Shown: piece by piece, positions 44,311 to 54,776 of the stretch
Layout: each line of letters opens with the position of its first letter
Position numbering within the stretch: position 1 is the stretch's first letter
Assembly: GCF_021654775.1 (NCBI RefSeq)
Contig: NZ_AP025343.1
Span: forward strand, 1,426,001 to 1,490,000
From: Paenibacillus azoreducens
GTDB taxonomy: Bacteria > Bacillota > Bacilli > Paenibacillales > Paenibacillaceae
Direction: 5' to 3'
DNA: 64,000 nucleotides
Translations under genes and position numbers: made by a program
Notes under the pieces: model-generated
The model's input: the letters and a program-made list of their open reading frames with translations, nothing else
What the model was told of the DNA's origin: nothing
Database searches by the model: none

Positions 44311-46191
44311 ATGGTTAAAAAAGAGTTTAAAGCTGAATCGAAACGATTGCTGGAAATGATGATTAATTCGATTTATACGCAAAAGGAAATCTTTTTAAGA
44401 GAACTGATCTCCAACTCCAGCGACGCGATTGACAAGATTTATTATAAAGCGCTCACCGACGACCAACTCGTATTTAATAAAGACGACTATTATATCCGCA
44501 TCACCGCCGATAAAGACAATCGCACATTGACCATCTCGGATACGGGGATCGGCATGACGCAAGAAGAGCTCGAAAACAACCTGGGCATTATCGCGAAGAG
44601 CGGATCGCTTGCATTCAAAACTGAAAATGAAGCAAAAGACGGCCATAACATCATCGGCCAGTTCGGAGTAGGGTTTTATTCCGCGTTTATGGTTGCCGAC
44701 AACGTGACGGTCATCAGTAAAGCGCTCGGCAGCGACCAGGCTTACCGTTGGGAGTCCGAAGGCACGGACGGATACATGATTGAACCATGCGAAAAGGAAA
44801 CAGTCGGAACGGACATTATTCTTAAAATCAAAGAAAATACGGAAGATGACCGATACGATGAGTTTCTTGAGGAATACAGGCTGCAAAGCATTATCAAGAA
44901 GTATTCCGATTTCATCCGTTACCCGATCAAAATGGAAGTGAGCGGACATCGTCCGAAGGAAGGCAGCGAAGGGGAATTCGAGGAATATAAGGAAGAGAAG
45001 ACCGTCAACAGCATGGTGCCGATCTGGCGCAAAAACAAAAGCGAGCTGACGCAGGAGGATTACGAGAACTTCTATGCCGAAAAACGGTACGGGTTCGACA
45101 AGCCGCTTACTTATGTCCATGTCAAAGCCGATGGGGCCGTCGTATATAATGCGATCCTGTTTATACCGGAGAGTACGCCATTCGATTACTATACAAAAGA
45201 GTACGAAAAAGGTCTTGAGCTGTATTCGAATGGCGTGCTCATTATGGATAAATGCGGGGATCTGCTGCCGGATTATTTCAGTTTCGTTAAAGGGATGGTC
45301 GATTCCGAGGATCTGTCCTTGAACATCTCCCGCGAAATGCTTCAGCATGACCGCCAATTGACGCTGATCGCGAAAAACATCAAAAGCAAAATCAAAAGCC
45401 AGCTTCTATCTCTGCTCAAAGACGATCGCGAGAAATACGAAACCTTCTACAAGGCATTCGGCAGACAGCTTAAATTCGGCGTATACAACGATTACGGCAT
45501 GAACAAGGACATGTTGTCCGACCTGCTGCTGTTTACGTCCTCGCATGAGAAAAAGCTGGTAACCCTCGATGAATATGTGTCGAGGATGCCTGAGGATCAA
45601 AAATATATCTATTACGCTACCGGAACTTCCGTGGAGCGCATCGAGAAGCTGCCGCAAACCGAACTTGTCCTTGATAAAGGTTATGAAATTCTGTACTTTA
45701 CCGATGACATTGACGAATTTGCGATCAAGATGTTGACGAATTTCAAGGAGAAGGAATTCAAATCCGTATCCAGCGGAGATCTCGGCATTGAGTCCGAAGC
45801 GGACGAAGCCGCAGCCAAAGCCGAGGCGGAAGAGAATAAAGAGCTGTTCGAAGCGATGAAGGATCTGCTTTCCGGCAAGGTGAAGGACGTGAAGGCTTCC
45901 AAACGGCTGAAATCTCATCCGGTTTGTTTGTCCGCTGAAGGCGAGCTTTCGATCGAGATGGAAAAGGTGCTGAATGCGATGCCGAGCAGCGAGGGCATTA
46001 AAGCCGACAAGATTCTGGAGATCAATGTGCAGCATGACGTGTTCCAATCGCTGAAAGCTTCTTTCGAACAAGACCGGGAGAAGCTGGCATTGTACACGAA
46101 CCTGCTCTATAACCAGGCGCTGCTGATTGAAGGGCTTCCGATTCAGGATCCGGTTGATTTTACGAACGATATCTGTAAAATCATGGTGTAG
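44311..46191 (+). CDS. htpG: Hsp90 chaperone HtpG
   Basis: 626 residues, the usual bacterial length. The ATPase domain (GHKL) has [12 protein letters not shown], the DTGIGMT loop and [15 protein letters not shown]. The middle domain has the conserved [12 protein letters not shown] and [15 protein letters not shown]. The C-terminal dimer domain lacks MEEVD, as in bacteria. AAAGGAG precedes ATG. Transcription is probably under HrcA through the perfect CIRCE upstream, unlike Bacillus subtilis htpG. Confidence 0.97.
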   Translation: MVKKEFKAESKRLLEMMINSIYTQKEIFLRELISNSSDAIDKIYYKALTDDQLVFNKDDYYIRITADKDNRTLTISDTGIGMTQEELENNLGIIAKSGSLAFKTENEAKDGHNIIGQFGVGFYSAFMVADNVTVISKALGSDQAYRWESEGTDGYMIEPCEKETVGTDIILKIKENTEDDRYDEFLEEYRLQSIIKKYSDFIRYPIKMEVSGHRPKEGSEGEFEEYKEEKTVNSMVPIWRKNKSELTQEDYENFYAEKRYGFDKPLTYVHVKADGAVVYNAILFIPESTPFDYYTKEYEKGLELYSNGVLIMDKCGDLLPDYFSFVKGMVDSEDLSLNISREMLQHDRQLTLIAKNIKSKIKSQLLSLLKDDREKYETFYKAFGRQLKFGVYNDYGMNKDMLSDLLLFTSSHEKKLVTLDEYVSRMPEDQKYIYYATGTSVERIEKLPQTELVLDKGYEILYFTDDIDEFAIKMLTNFKEKEFKSVSSGDLGIESEADEAAAKAEAEENKELFEAMKDLLSGKVKDVKASKRLKSHPVCLSAEGELSIEMEKVLNAMPSSEGIKADKILEINVQHDVFQSLKASFEQDREKLALYTNLLYNQALLIEGLPIQDPVDFTNDICKIMV

Positions 46192-46213
46192 TCTTATTTT
46201 TATAACAGGCCTT

Positions 46214-46247
46214 ATGCTCCCGGCCTTCCGTGAAAGGACGGGGGCAT
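46214..46247 (+). terminator. Possible terminator of htpG
   Basis: ATGCTCCCG and CGGGGGCAT pair with one wobble and an inner TCC/GGA match. A T run appears only about 8 bases later, so termination is not certain. Confidence 0.45.
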
Positions 46248-46448
46248 GTACATATTTTTGATTCCATAAAATGCAAAATTATCCATATTAAAATACGTGT
46301 TCAAGAAGGTCGGTTTTCAGCACCGAGAAGGTTGAAAGAAGCTAGGGACGAAAGGAGCGGAGCGTACGTTTAGGTACGTGAGCACCGGAAGGCCCGGCTG
46401 AATTCAAGATTCGATGTCGAACCAGCTTCCTGATTCACTTCGTGTTAG

Positions 46449-46552
46449 ATATAGAATTTATACGTTATCTAGCTACGATTCTATATCGCATGAAAACCTA
46501 CCGTTGAATCGCGGTCGCTCATCCTAGGATTGACCTCGATTGGTTTTCTTAT
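46449..46552. repeat. Solo copy of the structured ~115-bp repeat
   Basis: It aligns by eye with the tandem units at 49905-50250: ATAGAATTTATA, GCTACG, ATTCTATA, TCGCA-GAAAA, GCGGTC and GGTTTTCTTA occur in the same order. It is more diverged than the tandem units are from each other. The stretch 46310-46440 before it holds other repeat-looking bases but no gene. Confidence 0.6.
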
Positions 46553-46664
46553 CAAAAGCGGACTTTTTGATAACCTCTAGAAGATGATTTTGCCGGAATA
46601 GTGTATAATGTGTAAAGGTGTGGCCAAAATGCCGCACATGCTTATCAATGTGGAAGAGGTGTAA

Positions 46665-47831
46665 ATGTTGGAAGACCCTAGGTTACAAATGGAAGAACGC
46701 AATATACAGCACGCCATCATTGGAGACGTGATGACCCGTTTGCCGGAAATTCTGCAAAGCTTGACCAAATCAAGACTCTCTTCGCTTGCTACCGTCAATC
46801 AAATTTCCGGACGTTCCAAGATGAAGAAGGAAGAGCTTGCGGATGCTCTTTCAGCATATTTGACCGATCCCGAACAGTTGAAGTCCATTGTTCTTGTTAC
46901 GGATGCGGACGAATGGGCTCTTCTGGAGAAGCTTGTTAAAGAAACTTCCATTCAGGATAATGAATTGCCTTTTGGACAATATTCCTATTTTCTGGAGCGC
47001 GGGCTGGTATTCAGCTTTTTTAGCGAAGGCAAGCTGCATGTACTGATGCCGGATGAAATCAAATCCGCCGTGTCCGGAATCGATTTGTCCCAACTGAAAG
47101 AAGAGCAGGGCTCCAAGCAGGGAGCTTATGAATATATTGCCGCTGCAGCTCACTTGTATGGTGTCATCAAGCTGGACAAGCTTGTTCATATATTCAACTC
47201 GCAAAACAGCGAGCCGATCACGACGGAAGAGCTTGCGAAATATGCGGGCGAGATGATGGAACGCGGACAAAATATCGTTCTCGATGATGACGTTCTTTTT
47301 AACGGTTTTTTGGCAAACGGCGCAGAGAAAGCCAAGCTGGCTGAACTCATTGAAGGGCTGGACGGCAAGTCGCTCTATGTTCCGGAGAAAGAAGAGCTTC
47401 TCCGCTATGCGGACATGGGCTACTTCGAAATGACGCCGCAGCTTGAGGAGCTTCAGAATTTTGTGCTGAACAATATGTGCAAGGATAAAGACCGCGTAGA
47501 AAACCTGATTGACGATATCCAATTAGGCTGCGTGCGCAAGTCTTCCATGCAGGATTTGATCGATGAGTTTAACCGGCACAAGATTCCTTTCAAAACGCCG
47601 GTGCATGCTCAGCGCGTGCTTTCCCTTTTGACGGAAGTTTATAACAACACGAGAATGTGGGGAAGCGGCGGATATACGCTGGTGGAACTGAGCGCCATGA
47701 ATGAAATCGATCCGCAAAAAGGTCTGGTAAGACTGGTGGATGAAAGCGAAAACGTTCTTCCTAAAGTCGGAAGAAATGAGCCTTGTCCATGCGGAAGCGG
47801 ATTGAAATACAAGAAATGCCATGGCAAGTAA
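46665..47831 (+). CDS. SEC-C motif protein of unknown function
   Basis: 388 residues with AGAGGTG before ATG. The C-terminus is a textbook SEC-C zinc motif, [17 protein letters not shown], as at the end of SecA. An N-terminal SAP/Rho-N-like helical stretch (about 35-70) reads [22 protein letters not shown]. The middle is helical and acidic with no known domain. It may be a nucleic-acid or ribosome-associated protein; nothing nearby narrows it. Confidence 0.8.
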   Translation: MLEDPRLQMEERNIQHAIIGDVMTRLPEILQSLTKSRLSSLATVNQISGRSKMKKEELADALSAYLTDPEQLKSIVLVTDADEWALLEKLVKETSIQDNELPFGQYSYFLERGLVFSFFSEGKLHVLMPDEIKSAVSGIDLSQLKEEQGSKQGAYEYIAAAAHLYGVIKLDKLVHIFNSQNSEPITTEELAKYAGEMMERGQNIVLDDDVLFNGFLANGAEKAKLAELIEGLDGKSLYVPEKEELLRYADMGYFEMTPQLEELQNFVLNNMCKDKDRVENLIDDIQLGCVRKSSMQDLIDEFNRHKIPFKTPVHAQRVLSLLTEVYNNTRMWGSGGYTLVELSAMNEIDPQKGLVRLVDESENVLPKVGRNEPCPCGSGLKYKKCHGK

Positions 47832-47895
47832 GACCAATCCATAAATTGCATTTGTACATTGTTCATATGTAAAAGCCTTGACTAGGATTTAATCA

Positions 47896-47950
47896 GCACC
47901 CTGCAGTATGCGGACCCCTAAGTGTGGTCCGATGCTGCAGGGTGTTTTTA
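47896..47950 (+). terminator. Strong terminator after the SEC-C gene
   Basis: CACCCTGCAG and CTGCAGGGTG form the base of a long stem with GGACC/GGTCC inside, followed by T5. Confidence 0.9.
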
Positions 47951-48125
47951 TATGGCCATCTAACATTTTCACCCCATATTTCTAACAAAAAGACACCTTG
48001 GTGAGGAACGGTCCTGTTTTTCCAACAAAATGGCCGCCACCCGAAAAACAACTGACCGTTCCTGCTTTCCCGGATCGAGAGTACAATGAAAGCGTATTAT
48101 TCCCCTTGATGAAGGAGAGCAGCCT

Positions 48126-49832
48126 ATGAAATTCGATCTGAGCATTGTACCTTTCAGCCGGAGAGAGACCTTTCTCGCGGTGTCGCTCCTGCCTGAAGGA
48201 AAAAATAGACAAGAAGGCCTTTACCTTCGGACGGTCCGCGGCGGGGACGACAAGTTCGGAGAAGCATTCCGCATCGAACTGCTGGATTCGCACGGTACGC
48301 TGATCCTGTTCACGCCGGAGGCGTCACCTGAGGCAGTCAGGCTTAAGTCGCCCGCATCCGCCATCTTCGCGGAAATCTGCATTTCGGACAGCCGTACGGT
48401 CCGCTTCCGTTCGAAAGGCTGCGGCATCCGGCTGACCTTCATGCCGGCCGCTTACGATTATGCGTACGAAGTAAGCGAAGACAGCTGGGAGATGAACAGT
48501 TTTACCCATGAATGCCGCTTTATGCTGACACGACTGCTGGGTGGCATGAAGATGGAGGTACCATGGGACAAAATTAAAAGCTCGCGCGTCGTCGCCGAGT
48601 TCAATCCCGATCCGGACACGAATACCGCGGAGTTTGCCGTGGAGGAGTTTCGGACGGTATGGGAGCCGCGGGCTGCCTGGGAAACCTTTGACGAAGCCGT
48701 TCAGTCGGCGAAAGCGGATTTTGCTGCTTGGCTGGAGCGCAGCTTGTCCGTTCCCGAACGCTATAAGGAGGGACGGGAATTGGCGGCTTATATTACATGG
48801 TCCTGTCTCGTTCCGGCGGAAGGCTGCCTGACCAGGCCAGCCATGTATATGTCGAAGAACTGGATGACGAATATTTGGAGCTGGGATCACTGCTTTAATG
48901 CGATGGCCTTGGTACGGCATGACCCGAAACTCGCCTGGGACCAGTTCATGATCTTTTTCGACCGGCAGGATGAGAGCGGCCTTATCCCTGATTTTGTCAA
49001 CGACAAATACGAGCTGTGGAACTGCAACAAACCGCCGATTCACGGCTGGACGCTCGCCTGGATGATGCAGCGGACCGATTACATCAGGGAAACCCAACTG
49101 CGTGAGGTATACGGCCCGCTGTCCAAATGGACGAGATGGTGGTTCCGGTACCGCGACGGGGACGGAGACGGCATTCCGCAATATAACCACGGCAATGATT
49201 CGGGCTGGGATAACAGCACGGCGTTTAATAACGGAATCCCGATCGAAAGTCCGGATTTGGCCGCTTTCCTGATCATCCAGTCCGAACTGCTTGCCGAAAT
49301 CGCCGGTTTGCTTGGATTCGCGGAGGAATCCTCGGCCTGGAGGCGCCTCGCTGAGGATACGCTGACAAAAATGATCGCCCATTTTTGGCGGGACGGCAAA
49401 TTCATTTCCTGCCGCTCAGGCACGCATGAGCCGTCCGATGGCGACAGCCTGCTGCTGTTCATGCCGATCCTGCTCGGCAAACGGCTGCCTGATGAGATCC
49501 GCGCCGCGCTTCTTGCGGGACTGCGGGATGAAAACCGGTTCCTGACGGCAAACGGCTGGGCGACCGAAAGCGTAAGCAGTCCATACTATACGTCGGACGG
49601 ATATTGGCGCGGTCCGATATGGGCTCCTTCGACGATGCTGCTGGTGGAAGGCGCGGCTGCAGCCGGCGATCTCGAGCTCGCGCGCGAAGTATCGCGCCGC
49701 TTCTGCAGCATGCTGAACCGCAGCGGCATGGCGGAAAATTTCGATGCCTTGACCGGCGAAGGCCTCCGTGACAGAGCATTTACATGGACGTCAAGCGTAT
49801 TTCTTATTCTGGGGCATGAGTATACAACCTAA
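48126..49832 (+). CDS. Glycoside hydrolase, MGH1/GH63-like (alpha/alpha)6 barrel
   Basis: 568 residues without signal peptide, so cytoplasmic. An N-terminal beta-sandwich (about 1-185) is followed by the barrel. Marker segments are WSWDHCFNAMAL, QYNHGNDSGWDNSTAF, and near the end YWRGPIWAPSTMLL. These occur in mannosylglycerate-hydrolase-like and GH63 alpha-glucosidase-like proteins; the Asp in SGWDN is a likely catalytic residue. It stands alone between two terminators; the adjacent sugar operon may share its substrate. Confidence 0.8.
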   Translation: MKFDLSIVPFSRRETFLAVSLLPEGKNRQEGLYLRTVRGGDDKFGEAFRIELLDSHGTLILFTPEASPEAVRLKSPASAIFAEICISDSRTVRFRSKGCGIRLTFMPAAYDYAYEVSEDSWEMNSFTHECRFMLTRLLGGMKMEVPWDKIKSSRVVAEFNPDPDTNTAEFAVEEFRTVWEPRAAWETFDEAVQSAKADFAAWLERSLSVPERYKEGRELAAYITWSCLVPAEGCLTRPAMYMSKNWMTNIWSWDHCFNAMALVRHDPKLAWDQFMIFFDRQDESGLIPDFVNDKYELWNCNKPPIHGWTLAWMMQRTDYIRETQLREVYGPLSKWTRWWFRYRDGDGDGIPQYNHGNDSGWDNSTAFNNGIPIESPDLAAFLIIQSELLAEIAGLLGFAEESSAWRRLAEDTLTKMIAHFWRDGKFISCRSGTHEPSDGDSLLLFMPILLGKRLPDEIRAALLAGLRDENRFLTANGWATESVSSPYYTSDGYWRGPIWAPSTMLLVEGAAAAGDLELAREVSRRFCSMLNRSGMAENFDALTGEGLRDRAFTWTSSVFLILGHEYTT

Positions 49833-49843
49833 AACGCGGAAAC

Positions 49844-49890
49844 CGCACTTCCCCTGCTTTTTTTGAAAAGCGTCAAGGGGAAGTGCTTTT
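49844..49890 (+). terminator. Terminator after the glycoside hydrolase
   Basis: GCACTTCCCC and GGGGAAGTGC pair over 10 bp; T4 follows. Confidence 0.75.
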
Positions 49891-49904
49891 CCCGTTTCTT
49901 TGAA

Positions 49905-50250
49905 GATTATAGAATCCATAAGTCTCAGCAGAGCTTATAGATTCTATTATCGCAAGAAAAACATCCGCTTAACGCGGTCTGTCTTCTTTTAAAGTACGTC
50001 GATAGACGTTTTTCTTAAGATTATAGAATTTATAAATTTTCTTGCTACGCTGAACAATTCTATAATCGCAAGAAAAACATCCGCTTAACGCGGTCTGTCT
50101 TCTTTGAAAGTACGTCGATAGACGGTTTTCTTAAGATTATAGAATTTATAAATTTTCTTGCTACGCTGAACAATTCTATAATCGCAAGAAAAACATCCGC
50201 TTAACGCGGTCTGTCTTCCTAGAAAGTACGTCGATAGACGTTTTTCTTAT
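49905..50250. repeat. Three-unit tandem repeat of ~115 bp with conserved hairpins
   Basis: Units begin at 49905, 50019 and 50135. Each contains two inverted pairs. The first is TTATAGAATT/AATTCTATAA in units 2 and 3, looser in unit 1. The second is AAGAAAAAC paired with GTTTTTCTT (GTTTTCTT in unit 2), enclosing CCGC/GCGG and GTCT/AGAC stems. The whole could fold into a branched RNA or cruciform. It fills the gap between the glycosidase gene and the yesM-like gene. No frame is kept. Confidence 0.85.
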
Positions 50251-50409
50251 CGGCTTCCGATAAAGGTTCACCCTCCTATTTCACAATGGGTATGGGTAAA
50301 AATTCGCAATGTTGTAAGCGGTACCATCCAAATAATGTGTTTTCATCTATTCAAGGCCCGTCCGTGCTAAAATGCATATATACGCAACCGCATGTGGGGT
50401 GAACAATGT

Positions 50410-52137
50410 ATGAAATTCCAGTGGCTTCAGCAGTTTTATCGCCGCATTTTCTCCGGTTCTTATCGAAGCATCCGGACCAAACTGTTGTTTTCTTTTCTCG
50501 TTGTAACCCTTATTCCGCTGCTCTCCCTTGGGGCGGCATCTTATTATCAATCGGCTAAAACCATTAATTCGCAGTTCGGCAAATACGGTGAAAATGCCGT
50601 GGCCCAACTGGATCAGCAAACCAATTCGGCTCTCAGCCGGATGAAGCAGATGAGCGAAACGATCTATTCGTATTTGCTGGATCCGGCCCATAACGATCTG
50701 GGAAATCGTGTACCTGTTACCTACAATGAAATTATCGAAAAAAACGATTTTGAGGCTTTGCTTAAATCCATGCGCACCGAACAGACCGCAGGAATCTACA
50801 TTATTACCCCTTCCGGTTATTATTACGGGGAGAACAATCTGGATATCGCGAAGCTGGATAGCATTCCCTCCTGGAAAATGAAGCCGGCTTCATGGGAGGG
50901 GACGTATTGGCTCGGATTTTATCGGCAGGATCATGCGATGCGCAGCGACAGCAATATCGGCCAGCCGGTTCTCGGGCTTGCGGTGCCGATTCACAATTCG
51001 CACGGGCCTCAGGATGGCAGCATCATTTTGATCGAAGAAAAAGCCGGCGATTTGCTGCATATGTTCCGGATGTTTGAAGAAGACACCAATGCCCGATTGT
51101 TGATTAAGGCACCTGATGGAAGAGTCATTTATAAAAGCGATCTTGCATTTACGCCCAAAGACAGCGATATTGTGTGGGACCGGACGCTCGGCGTCAGTCA
51201 GTGGACCTTGGAAGCAAGGCTTCCGGCCAAAGAATTTTACCGGCCGTCGGGAATCATACGGTCCAATACGATTGTGGTGGCCTTCATTTCATGTTTGTTC
51301 GCTTTTGGCCTTGCTTATATTTTTTCTTCGCATTTTACGGCCCGAATCCGCTCGCTGAAGGACTCCATGCAAAAGGTCAGCTTCGGCAAGCTGGACACCC
51401 GGATGCCGATTGAAGGCGGGGATGAACTCGGAAGCCTTGATATGAGCTTTAACCGGATGGTAAGCAGGGTGCAGACGTTGATCCGGGAAGTGGAGCTAAG
51501 CGAGCGGCTGAAAAAAGAAGCCGAACTCAAGGCTTTCCATTACCAGATTAACCCGCATTTGCTGTTTAACACGTTGAATTCGATCCAGTGGAAGGCCCGG
51601 CTTGAAGGGGCCGAGGACATCCGCCAAATGCTGTATCATCTGACAATGGTGCTGGAGGGCAATCTCGATATTTCGCAGGAACTCATTTCTCTCGGCAGGG
51701 AGCTGCGCATGATTGAGCATTTCTTGAAGATCCAGGAGATCAGATATGGTCCCGTTTTCCGCTATGAACTGCACTGCGGGGAAGCGCTGAAAGAGTATCT
51801 GATTCCGCGGATGACGCTGCAGCCATTGTTCGAAAATATATTTTTTCACGGCTTCACCGACGGCATCGGCGTTATTGAGCTGGATATCCGCGAGGATCAG
51901 GAAGAACTTCTGCTTACTTTGAGGGATGACGGTTCAGGCATTTCGGAGGAAAAGCTGCAGCGATTGTTTGTCCCGGGTCCAAAGCGCAGCGGGCGCGGAG
52001 GGCTGGGCGTCCAGAACGCAGACCAGAAGTTTAAGCTGCATTTCGGCCCGCAGTATGGGCTTACGGTACATTCGACAAAGGGTGAGGGCACAACCATTTT
52101 CATCCGTTGGCCCAAAAAGGAGGAGCGCTTCCGATGA
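50410..52137 (+). CDS. YesM-type sensor histidine kinase
   Basis: 575 residues from ATG 50410, seven bases after GGGGTGA. Membrane segments lie near residues 20-45 and 290-310 and enclose an extracellular sensor. A HAMP domain follows, and the His_kinase region has the phosphorylated His in FHYQINPHLLFNTLNSIQ. The ATPase part has LQPLFENIFFHG, DDGSGI and GLGVQNADQK. The stop overlaps the regulator gene by ATGA. It likely senses the sugar (or its binding protein) imported by the following operon. Confidence 0.92.
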   Translation: MKFQWLQQFYRRIFSGSYRSIRTKLLFSFLVVTLIPLLSLGAASYYQSAKTINSQFGKYGENAVAQLDQQTNSALSRMKQMSETIYSYLLDPAHNDLGNRVPVTYNEIIEKNDFEALLKSMRTEQTAGIYIITPSGYYYGENNLDIAKLDSIPSWKMKPASWEGTYWLGFYRQDHAMRSDSNIGQPVLGLAVPIHNSHGPQDGSIILIEEKAGDLLHMFRMFEEDTNARLLIKAPDGRVIYKSDLAFTPKDSDIVWDRTLGVSQWTLEARLPAKEFYRPSGIIRSNTIVVAFISCLFAFGLAYIFSSHFTARIRSLKDSMQKVSFGKLDTRMPIEGGDELGSLDMSFNRMVSRVQTLIREVELSERLKKEAELKAFHYQINPHLLFNTLNSIQWKARLEGAEDIRQMLYHLTMVLEGNLDISQELISLGRELRMIEHFLKIQEIRYGPVFRYELHCGEALKEYLIPRMTLQPLFENIFFHGFTDGIGVIELDIREDQEELLLTLRDDGSGISEEKLQRLFVPGPKRSGRGGLGVQNADQKFKLHFGPQYGLTVHSTKGEGTTIFIRWPKKEERFR

Positions 52138-53321
52138 ATACAGCAAAGAAAATCAAAGTGTTGATCGTTGATGATGAAAGCATTGTACGCAAGGGACTGC
52201 GTTCAACCGTATCTTGGGAGAAGTTCGGCATGGAGGTTGTCGCCGATGCGCCTAACGGCCTCAAAGCCTGGGAGGCTTTTCTCGAACACCGTCCCGAAGT
52301 GGTCATAACGGATATTGTCATGCCGGAAATGGACGGGATTGAGTTGTCCCGCAAGGTGAAAGAGGCGGCCAAGGATACCAAGATCATTTTGCTCAGCTGT
52401 CACCGGGATTTCGAATATGCGCAGCAGGGAATCCGCCTCGGAGCTTCGGGTTATCTGCTGAAAACAGCTTTTGAAGACGAAGAGCTGGAGGAAATGCTCG
52501 GAAAGTTCGAACGGGAACTGACGGCACCGGTTTCCGCGGCTCCCCAGGATGGAGAAAGACTCGAAACGCTGCTTTTTGCCTGGCTTAATGGGCATAACGA
52601 CAAGTTTGCTTCAGAGTTCGCCCAGCTTCATAAAGACCAGTGGCATTATGGCGGGCAGCCTCTGCATATCTACCTGATCCGAACGGCTGAATGCGATTTA
52701 TCCTGGGGCGAGCTTGTGAGGGCAGCCGCTCAAAACGAGCGCTCTATCACCGAAGGGTCTCTCATTCCTTATGGGGAAGAATACTGCTATTGGGTTGTGC
52801 CCGATACGCTGCGCGAAGCGGCCGACGGCCTGCTTGTCGAGTGCAAAAGCAAATGCGGCAAGCTGCAGTGGAGCCGCCGCGGTTCTTTAATGCACAGCGA
52901 TGATTTGAAAGAGGCGTTCCAGGCGCTGCATAAAGAAGCGGAGTTGGAACGAATCTATGGAGTGTCGGGAGAGGACTGGCCCGAGCCGATTTGGAAAGCG
53001 GTCCACCTGCTTCATGCGAATCCTGCAGCCGACTGGTCGGCAAGCGATTTGGCGGAAGAGGTCGGCCTCAGCCGCAGCCACTTCTCCATTTTGTTCAAGA
53101 AGGCGGTTGGCGACAGCTTTATTGCGTTCCAATACAAGCGGAAGCTGCGTCTGGCATCCGGGCTGCTGCGAGACACGGCGCTAACGATGCAGGAGATAGC
53201 CGAGCGGACAGGGCTTGGCGACAGCAAATATTTCAGTAAATGGTTCAAGCGTTGTACCGGACAGACGCCTAGCCATTACCGATCAGAGCAACAAAAGGGG
53301 GACGTATCCCGAACAAATTGA
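52134..53321 (+). CDS. YesN-type response regulator with AraC DNA-binding domain
   Basis: 395 residues from ATG 52134 behind AAGGAGGAG. The receiver (1-125) has VDDES, phospho-Asp in VVITDIVMPEMDG and Lys in LLKTAF. A middle linker of unknown fold follows. The C-terminal AraC domain (about 295-390) has two helix-turn-helix units: DLAEEVGLSRSHFSILFKK and EIAERTGLGDSKYFSKWFKR. It presumably activates the transporter/lacZ operon. Confidence 0.93.
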   Translation: MNTAKKIKVLIVDDESIVRKGLRSTVSWEKFGMEVVADAPNGLKAWEAFLEHRPEVVITDIVMPEMDGIELSRKVKEAAKDTKIILLSCHRDFEYAQQGIRLGASGYLLKTAFEDEELEEMLGKFERELTAPVSAAPQDGERLETLLFAWLNGHNDKFASEFAQLHKDQWHYGGQPLHIYLIRTAECDLSWGELVRAAAQNERSITEGSLIPYGEEYCYWVVPDTLREAADGLLVECKSKCGKLQWSRRGSLMHSDDLKEAFQALHKEAELERIYGVSGEDWPEPIWKAVHLLHANPAADWSASDLAEEVGLSRSHFSILFKKAVGDSFIAFQYKRKLRLASGLLRDTALTMQEIAERTGLGDSKYFSKWFKRCTGQTPSHYRSEQQKGDVSRTN

Positions 53322-53376
53322 CACCCCCCTGCCAAATTCGAACAAAATCACAACAACATTCGAATAGATGAACGTT

Positions 53377-53416
53377 TTGAACCGCTTTCATAAGAGTTAC
53401 GATGAAAGCGGTTCAA
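53377..53416. promoter_or_regulatory. Perfect 15-bp inverted repeat before the sugar operon
   Basis: TTGAACCGCTTTCAT and ATGAAAGCGGTTCAA are separated by 10 bp. Each arm resembles a cre half (TGAAAGCG). It could be a weak terminator of the regulator gene, an operator, or a CcpA-type site. It is 38 bp before the binding-protein gene. Confidence 0.55.
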
Positions 53417-53453
53417 TTATTACTACACCTCATTTAACAGGGGAGCTGACAAT

Positions 53454-54719
53454 ATGAAAAAGAGAATTTCACTCATTGTCCTTGCAGCAACGATGATGGC
53501 ATCCGTACTGTCCGCTTGCGGCGGCAGCGGCGGAGATAGCGGAGCAAGCCAGGGAGACGGTGGATCAAACCAGAAGACGCTTCGCTTTGCAACCTGGGAC
53601 ACGGGAGACACGCTCAAGATCGAACAGGATATTGCCAAGAAATTTGAAGCAGAGCACCCCGGTACGAAGGTACAGGTGGAGGCTTACGCAGACGGGTTTG
53701 ACCAGAAGCTGGCTGCCGGTTTTGGGGCCGCGAATCCGCCGGATGTGATGTACATGTGGGACTTCCCGACCTATCATCAATCGCTGGAACCGCTAGACAA
53801 CTATGCAAATAAGGATCAGGATCTCAAAATAGATGATTTTTACAAAGGATTGTTTAACTACGGCAAAATCGACGGAAAGCTATACGGCATTCCGGCCGGT
53901 TTTACGACACGCGTCGTTTACTATAACAAAAAGATGTTTGATGCGGCGGGCGTTCCTTATCCTAAAGACGGATGGACCTGGGACCAATTCCAGGAAATCG
54001 CCCAAAAGCTGAGCGACAAATCCAAGAAGCAATACGGCTTTGGAGTTCGGGCCGAAAACGACACCTATGACCTGCAAGGACTTGTATGGAGCAACGGCGG
54101 CTCTTTTATTTCTCCTGACGGCAAAACGATCGACGGCTACATGAACAGCAAGGAAACGGCTGAAGCGATCCAAATGTTCGGGGATATGGTGAAAAACGGT
54201 TCCGCGGTTCTGACAGGCGGAAAAGGGCAGCAGAGCGGGGACGACATTTTCAAAGCCGGCAAAATCGCCATGTGGGAAAGCGGCATCTGGCCGCTCGAAT
54301 CATTTAGAAAAGCGGGAATCGACGTCGGCACCGTGGAAATGCCTGCCTTCCAGGGCAAACCGGTGAAGGGCGTGCTGGCCGAGTCGGCGCTGTCCATTGC
54401 CAAAGATTCCAAGCAAAAAGATCTCGCATGGGAGTTCATCAAATTTTATGTATCCGACGCATCGATTAAAATGCGCGTAGCCGACCTGCCCGTCCGCCAA
54501 AGCGTCGTCACCGAGCTGAAAAAGGACCAGGATCCGCTCTACAAGCCTTACTACACGATGCTTGAACGTTCGGACAACACGCCTGCCTTCCTGCTGAATC
54601 CGAAATGGAACGAAGTGAACCGCCAGCTGTCCGCAGCGGTCGAATCGGTCATGCACGGCGGCAATGCCCAAGAGGTACTGAACCAGGCCGTCAAGGATAG
54701 CGAAAGGTATCTGAAATAA
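53454..54719 (+). CDS. Sugar ABC transporter substrate-binding lipoprotein
   Basis: 421 residues. The signal peptide ends SVLSAC with lipid anchor at Cys22, followed by a Gly/Ser spacer. The mature part is a family 1 extracellular solute-binding protein (LRFATWDTGD, NPPDVMYMWDFP, IPAGFTTRVVYYNKKMFDAAGV). GGGGAG precedes ATG. With a GH2 beta-galactosidase in the same operon, a galactoside is the likely cargo. Confidence 0.9.
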   Translation: MKKRISLIVLAATMMASVLSACGGSGGDSGASQGDGGSNQKTLRFATWDTGDTLKIEQDIAKKFEAEHPGTKVQVEAYADGFDQKLAAGFGAANPPDVMYMWDFPTYHQSLEPLDNYANKDQDLKIDDFYKGLFNYGKIDGKLYGIPAGFTTRVVYYNKKMFDAAGVPYPKDGWTWDQFQEIAQKLSDKSKKQYGFGVRAENDTYDLQGLVWSNGGSFISPDGKTIDGYMNSKETAEAIQMFGDMVKNGSAVLTGGKGQQSGDDIFKAGKIAMWESGIWPLESFRKAGIDVGTVEMPAFQGKPVKGVLAESALSIAKDSKQKDLAWEFIKFYVSDASIKMRVADLPVRQSVVTELKKDQDPLYKPYYTMLERSDNTPAFLLNPKWNEVNRQLSAAVESVMHGGNAQEVLNQAVKDSERYLK

Positions 54720-54776
54720 ACACGTACAGTCCGAGTTGAAAAAGTTAACATCCTTTTGTAGAAAGAAGGTTAGGAG

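Noticed and set aside
44395..45357. 320-aa minus-strand frame opposite htpG
   Set aside because: htpG is unmistakable on the plus strand; the antisense protein has no features.
48324..49382. 352-aa minus-strand frame opposite the glycoside hydrolase
   Set aside because: Antisense shadow rich in Arg/His/Pro, with no domain.
49905..50250. Possible CRISPR array
   Set aside because: Only three ~115-bp units with no unique spacers and no cas genes nearby.
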